Shown here: positions 5,826 through 9,295 of the stretch, one piece after another
Position numbering within the stretch: the stretch's first letter is position 1
Layout: the number at the start of each line of letters is the position of its first letter
Source of the DNA: Thermoplasmata archaeon
Lineage (GTDB): Archaea > Thermoplasmatota > Thermoplasmata > Lutacidiplasmatales > UBA184
Assembly: GCA_030044475.1 (NCBI GenBank)
Contig: JASHVP010000097.1
Span: forward strand, 1 to 9,295
DNA: 9,295 bases
Direction of reading: 5' to 3'
The notes under the pieces: generated by a model
Database searches by the model: none
What the model saw: only the letters and a program-made list of their open reading frames with translations
What the model was told of the DNA's origin: nothing
Translations under genes and position numbers: made by a program

Positions 5826-7145
5826 ATGCCCCCCACGGGAGTGACCCGTCCTCCAACTCGGCGGTTCGCTCTCGACAACGGACTCCGGGTCGTCCTCGCG
5901 CCCGCGGCCAAGAGTCCCACGGCGAGCGTGTGGGTCTGGTACCGCGTCGGGTCGAAGAACGAGTGGCCCGGCGTGACCGGGGCGTCCCACTGGGTCGAGC
6001 ACATGCTGTTCGCGGGATCTCCGCGCTACGGCAAGGGCGACATCGACCGGGCCGTCGTCCGCGTCGGGGGGGAGCTGAACGCGTTCACCTCGACCGACCA
6101 GACCGCCTACTTCATCACGGTCCCGCGCGAGCATCTGTCGGTCCCGTTGGACATCGAGTCGGACCGGATGGTCCGGGCCCTGCTCACCGACGGGGAGGTC
6201 GACCGGGAGCGCACGGTGATCCACTCCGAACGCGAGGGCGCCGAGAACTGGCCCGAGTTCCGGGTCGAGGAGGAACTCTACCAGCTCGCGTTCCGCCACC
6301 ACCCGTACCGATGGTCGGTGCTCGGCTCGCGGGACGACATCGAGCATCTCTCGCCGGCAACCTTGCGGGCCTACTACCGGCGGTTCTACGGGCCCCGCAA
6401 TGCGGTGCTCGTCGTGGCCGGAGGGTTCGACGCCGGCGCGGTCGAGCAGGAGGTCCGGACCCGGTTCTCCCCGCTTCCGGCGACCGGCGACGATGTCACC
6501 GTCACGACCGTGGAACCCGCGGCGCGCGGGGAGCGGCGGTCCGAGATCTCCGGCCCGGGCACGACGCCCTTGGTCGAGGTCGGCTGGCGGACCCCCGCCC
6601 TCGGGGAGCCGGGGACGGCGGAGCTCGTCGTCCTGGACATTCTGCTCGGAGGCGAGACCGCCTTCTTCAGCGTCGGCACCGGTTGGCGCCGGACGGCCGA
6701 GCACCCGAGCTCGCGCCTGTACCGGGCTCTCGTCGACCCCGGGATCGCCGTTCGCGCCTCGAGCGACTGGCGGTACGGCGTCTGCCCGGGTCTGTTCGTG
6801 GTCCGAGCGCAGGCGGCCGCCCGTGTGCCGGTCGAACGACTGGAGGAACGGTTGTTCGGCGCGGTCGAGGCACTCGGCCGGATCGGCCCGAGCCGCGCCG
6901 AGATCGAAGAGGTTCGCACGAAGGTGCGGAGGGGCGCGGACCTGGCATACGAGGGCGCGTCCCGAACCGGCTTCCGGCTCGGATTCTTCTCCTCCCTCCG
7001 CGACCTCGAGTTCGAGGACGAACTGCTCCGAACGGTCCTGCGCGTGTCGCCCTCCCAAGCGCGCGACGCCGCCCGCCGGTGGCTCGGCGCCGAGTCGCGG
7101 GCGGTCGTGCGCTACCGTCCGTCCCCGGAGGCCGCCGATGCCTGA
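5826..7145 (+). CDS. M16 family zinc peptidase, catalytic (zinc-binding) subunit
   Basis: A 439-residue M16-family (pitrilysin/processing-peptidase-like) protein with the inverted zinc motif H-W-V-E-H (H55, E58, H59) and the distal ligand E135, 75 residues further on, in V-I-H-S-E-R-E. E58 is the catalytic base. The surrounding S-H-W-V-E-H-M-L-F-A-G-S and G-G-E-L-N-A-F-T-S-T-D-Q-T (81-93) are typical. In the C-terminal half the motif S-R-L-Y-R-A-L-V-D-P-G-I-A (296-308) lacks the Arg/Tyr pair found in inactive partners, which marks this as the zinc subunit of a two-chain enzyme. About 15-20 extra residues (277-296) lie before it. There is no signal peptide or membrane segment, so it should be cytosolic. 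The open frame extends upstream to 5745, but that part is Arg-rich, covers the TATA box and lacks family similarity; ATG 5826 sits 26 bp from that box. It overlaps the next gene by 8 bases. Confidence 0.9.
   Translation: MPPTGVTRPPTRRFALDNGLRVVLAPAAKSPTASVWVWYRVGSKNEWPGVTGASHWVEHMLFAGSPRYGKGDIDRAVVRVGGELNAFTSTDQTAYFITVPREHLSVPLDIESDRMVRALLTDGEVDRERTVIHSEREGAENWPEFRVEEELYQLAFRHHPYRWSVLGSRDDIEHLSPATLRAYYRRFYGPRNAVLVVAGGFDAGAVEQEVRTRFSPLPATGDDVTVTTVEPAARGERRSEISGPGTTPLVEVGWRTPALGEPGTAELVVLDILLGGETAFFSVGTGWRRTAEHPSSRLYRALVDPGIAVRASSDWRYGVCPGLFVVRAQAAARVPVERLEERLFGAVEALGRIGPSRAEIEEVRTKVRRGADLAYEGASRTGFRLGFFSSLRDLEFEDELLRTVLRVSPSQARDAARRWLGAESRAVVRYRPSPEAADA
7127..7131 (+). promoter_or_regulatory. 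Shine-Dalgarno site of the second M16 gene
   Basis: GGAGG lies 6 bases upstream of the ATG at 7138, inside the last codons of the first M16 gene. It fixes the start of the second subunit and supports coupled translation of the pair. Confidence 0.7.
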
Positions 7146-8406
7146 CCGCGACGACCCGCTGCGCTTCGAGTATCGGGAGGGCCCCGACGGTCTCCGACTG
7201 GCGGTCCAGCCGCCTCCGGCCGGAGCGGGCAGCTGCTCGGCGACGTACGTGGCGCCGGCCGGATGGTCGTTCGACCCCGCCGGGGCGGACGGGTGCGCCC
7301 GGGCGGTCAATCGGCTCGTGACCAGCGCCGCGGGACCGTACGACCGGATCGCGCTCGCCCGCCTCCTCGACCGGACGGGGGCGACCCTCACCCACGAGGC
7401 CAGTCCGGAGGCCGGCGAGGTCACCATCTGGGGGCCCGCGGACGCGTGGCGACCGTTGCTCCGACTTCTGGCGGAAGTGATCCGACGACCTCGGTTCGAC
7501 GCCCCCGACGTGGCCCGGGTCCGGCGCCAGATGCAGGAGCTGCAGCTGCGCGAGCTCCGGCAACCGGGCGCCCGGGCCGAGCGCGAACTGCTGCGCGCGA
7601 TCTTCCCGGACGGACATCCGTATCGGGAGACCGGAGCGGGGCGGCCCGAGACCCTGGCCCGGTTGACCCGGGCCCGGCTCGTAGCGTTCCACCGGCAGCA
7701 CTACGAGGCCCGGGGGGCGCTGCTGGTGGTGACGGCCCGCGCCCCGCGGGTGGAGATCGAGCGCGAGATCCGCGCCCGATTCGCGACCTCGACCGAACCG
7801 CCCGCGACTCCGCCCCGGACGGCGGTCCCCTCCCGCGGCTCTCGGGACCACCGAATCCCTCTCGCCGGGAACTCGCAGGTCGAGGTCCGGGTCGGGGGGG
7901 AGTCGATCGCCCGGTCCGATCCGGAGTTCCCGGCCGCGTTCCTGGCGAACGAGGTGCTCGGGGGGCGGCCGCTGCTCGCCCGCCTGTTCCAGCGGGTCCG
8001 GGAGAAGGACGGGCTCGCGTACCACGCGTCCAGTGAGCTCGAATCGATGCGCTGGGGCGGCTACTGGGTCGCCCAGGCGGGCACCGGCGCCGACCGCTAC
8101 GGGCGGGTCCTGCCCGAGCTCGTGGAGGAGGTCGAGCGGATCCGGACCGAGCCCGTGGGCGACGGGGAGCTGAACTCGATCCGCGAGAGCGCCATCGGCG
8201 AAATCCCGCTCTCGCTCGAATCGACCGCGGAGGCGCACGAGCTCGCCGTGGACGCGGCGTACCACGGCCTGCCGGGCGACCACTGGGCGCGGTGGCCGGC
8301 GCGGCTGCGGGCGATCGGACCGAAGGAGGTCCGCGCGGCCGCCGAGCGCGCGTACGACGCCGCGACCCAGACGACCGTCCTGGTCGGGCCGATCGGTCGT
8401 CGCTGA
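7138..8406 (+). CDS. M16 family protein, non-zinc partner subunit
   Basis: A 422-residue M16-fold protein whose zinc motif is lost: the position of HxxEH is occupied by a sequence around A-D-G-C-A-R-A-V-N-R-L (50-60), with no His or catalytic Glu. It keeps the C-terminal substrate-binding signature L-F-Q-R-V-R-E-K-D-G-L-A-Y (283-295), with R288 and Y295 as the Arg/Tyr pair that contacts the substrate backbone in M16 enzymes. This is the classic alpha-type partner of a heterodimeric M16B protease, complementary to the upstream gene, so the two chains probably close around a chamber and degrade or process small unfolded peptides. The ATG at 7138 overlaps the previous stop (7143-7145) and has GGAGG 6 bases before it. 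No signal peptide is seen. The gene ends 13 bases before the convergent fdhD stop, with no recognisable terminator between them. Confidence 0.88.
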   Translation: MPDRDDPLRFEYREGPDGLRLAVQPPPAGAGSCSATYVAPAGWSFDPAGADGCARAVNRLVTSAAGPYDRIALARLLDRTGATLTHEASPEAGEVTIWGPADAWRPLLRLLAEVIRRPRFDAPDVARVRRQMQELQLRELRQPGARAERELLRAIFPDGHPYRETGAGRPETLARLTRARLVAFHRQHYEARGALLVVTARAPRVEIEREIRARFATSTEPPATPPRTAVPSRGSRDHRIPLAGNSQVEVRVGGESIARSDPEFPAAFLANEVLGGRPLLARLFQRVREKDGLAYHASSELESMRWGGYWVAQAGTGADRYGRVLPELVEEVERIRTEPVGDGELNSIRESAIGEIPLSLESTAEAHELAVDAAYHGLPGDHWARWPARLRAIGPKEVRAAAERAYDAATQTTVLVGPIGRR

Positions 8407-8419
8407 CCGGCGGTCGGCG

Positions 8420-9268
8420 CTACGTCGCGTCGTCCAGCCGCACGCGCTCCGGGTGGGCGTAGACCGTCAACCGGCCGTCGCGCACGAACCCGGCGAGCGT
8501 GACGCCCAGGCGGTCCGCCGCCGTCACGGCGAGGGAGGAGGGGGCGGAGACCGCGCCGACGATCGGGATCCCGGCCGCCGCCGCCTTCTGCACGATCTCG
8601 AAGCTCGCCCGCCCGCTCACCTGCAGGACGCTCCGGCTCAAGGGGAGCTCCCGGGCGAGGAAGCGCGCGCCGACGACCTTGTCGACGGCGTTGTGCCGTC
8701 CCACGTCCTCGGCGACCGCGACCAACCGTCCGGCCTCGTCGAAGAGGCCGGCCGCGTGGAGGCCGCCGGTCCGGTCGAAGAGCGGCTGGGCGGCCCGGAG
8801 GCGGTCGGGATACCGCGCGAACTCCGCCGCACGGACGGCCCGGTCGCTCCGGATCGGCCCGCCGCGCTCCGCGAAGAGGCCCTGGACGAGGGCGCGACCG
8901 CAGACGCCGCAGCTCGAGTTGACCAGGAACTGACGTCGCCGCTCCGGGTCGACCCGGACCTTGAGGCGCGTCCGCACGCGCGCCACGTGCTCCGCGTCGC
9001 CGTCGGGAAGGTCGACCCCCGCGACGAGATCCGGGTCGGTCAGGATCCCCTCCGTGAAGAGGAAGCCGACCGCGAGGGCCGCGTCGTCCGTCGGGGTCCG
9101 CATCGTGATCGCGACGGTCTCGCTCTCCCCGCCGTGGACGAGGCGGATCTCGAGCGGCTCCTCGGCGGCGAGCGTCTCGGCGATCGGGTAGGCGAGCGCT
9201 CGCCCGTCCCGGACGGAGATCTGCTCGCTGTCGACCGCGGCCGTGGCCGCCGGCGCCCGGCCCGTCAT
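8420..9268 (-). CDS. fdhD: formate dehydrogenase accessory sulfurtransferase FdhD
   Basis: FdhD carries sulfur to the bis-MGD molybdenum/tungsten cofactor of formate dehydrogenases, putting in the terminal sulfido ligand needed for activity. The 282-residue protein has the whole family pattern: E-E-P-L-E-I-R-L (36-43), T-M-R-T-P (55-59), A-V-G-F-L-F-T-E-G-I (66-75), N-S-S-C-G-V-C-G (117-124) with the sulfur-carrying C120 and C123, T-G-G-L-H-A-A (167-173), E-D-V-G-R-H-N-A-V-D-K (187-197), S-G-R-A-S-F-E-I-V-Q-K (218-228) and A-P-S-S-L-A-V (242-248). Length matches the family (about 260-280). ATG at 9268 gives the expected short N-terminal extension; no clear Shine-Dalgarno site precedes it. No formate dehydrogenase gene is visible, so the client must be elsewhere. 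It converges on the M16 pair and is not functionally linked to them by anything in the sequence. Confidence 0.95.
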   Translation of the reverse strand: MTGRAPAATAAVDSEQISVRDGRALAYPIAETLAAEEPLEIRLVHGGESETVAITMRTPTDDAALAVGFLFTEGILTDPDLVAGVDLPDGDAEHVARVRTRLKVRVDPERRRQFLVNSSCGVCGRALVQGLFAERGGPIRSDRAVRAAEFARYPDRLRAAQPLFDRTGGLHAAGLFDEAGRLVAVAEDVGRHNAVDKVVGARFLARELPLSRSVLQVSGRASFEIVQKAAAAGIPIVGAVSAPSSLAVTAADRLGVTLAGFVRDGRLTVYAHPERVRLDDAT

Positions 9269-9295
9269 CGCCCGGGCCGCGACGCGCGGCCGACC
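9265..9295 (-). CDS. possible 3' end of a gene upstream of fdhD (cut by window edge)
   Basis: In the frame shifted by one from fdhD, the minus strand is open from the window edge and stops at TGA (9265-9267), overlapping the fdhD ATG as ATGA. Four-base overlaps of this kind join other genes in this window (90-93 and 4864-4867), which is the only reason to propose a gene here. Just nine codons (ending A-S-R-P-G-R) are visible, far too few to identify a product. An open stretch this short is expected by chance. Confidence 0.25.
   Translation of the reverse strand, partial: VGRASRPGR

Noticed and set aside
5478..7427. Minus-strand open frame of 649 codons opposite the M16 gene
   Set aside because: It covers the divergent promoter region and the antisense of a good M16 gene, and carries no motifs.
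8407..8419. Transcription terminator between the convergent M16 and fdhD genes
   Set aside because: Only 13 GC-rich bases separate the stop codons, with no T-run and no convincing hairpin.
1..9295. Defence, mobile or CRISPR system
   Set aside because: No direct-repeat arrays, transposase or integrase motifs, tRNA genes or attachment-site repeats were seen; all sizeable coding space is taken by recognised metabolic, membrane and protease families.

Overview
The window is GC-rich and gene-dense, and it looks archaeal. Three genes encode enzymes found only or mainly in archaea, covering consecutive steps of ether-lipid synthesis: geranylgeranylglyceryl phosphate synthase, digeranylgeranylglyceryl phosphate synthase and CDP-archaeol synthase. 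A fourth encodes the archaeal membrane family DUF2070. TATA-like elements lie about 26-27 bp upstream of two start codons, which also fits archaea. The proteins are rich in Arg and Ala and not strongly acidic, which argues against haloarchaea. A high-GC member of the Thermoplasmatota or a related lineage is my guess, but the lineage cannot be fixed from the sequence alone.

Left part (1-5712, minus strand). One tightly packed operon is read from 5712 towards 1: digeranylgeranylglyceryl phosphate synthase (UbiA family), geranylgeranylglyceryl phosphate synthase, DUF2070 membrane protein, M20 metallopeptidase, CDP-archaeol synthase (CarS), and the first 31 codons of a probable orotate phosphoribosyltransferase (pyrE) cut by the window edge. 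Adjacent genes overlap by 4 or 11 bases or are separated by about 10 bases. The operon encodes successive steps from geranylgeranyl diphosphate and glycerol-1-phosphate to CDP-archaeol. PyrE, in the UMP pathway, sits upstream of the CTP that CarS consumes. DUF2070 and the M20 enzyme have no assigned place in this route and are the most interesting passengers.

Centre (5713-5825). This 113-bp divergent intergenic region is the only sizeable non-coding stretch. It carries a TATA-like element for each direction, each placed so that the transcript would begin at or next to the start codon (leaderless mRNA).

Right part (5826-8406, plus strand). Two overlapping M16-family genes form a complementary pair. 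The first has the zinc site but lacks the C-terminal Arg/Tyr pair; the second has the Arg/Tyr pair but no zinc site. They probably make an obligate heterodimeric protease. A convergent minus-strand gene (8420-9268) encodes FdhD, the sulfurtransferase that activates the molybdenum/tungsten cofactor of formate dehydrogenase. A few codons of a possible upstream gene lie at the right edge. I see no RNA genes, mobile elements, CRISPR arrays or integration sites, and no unmistakably new defence or mobile system.
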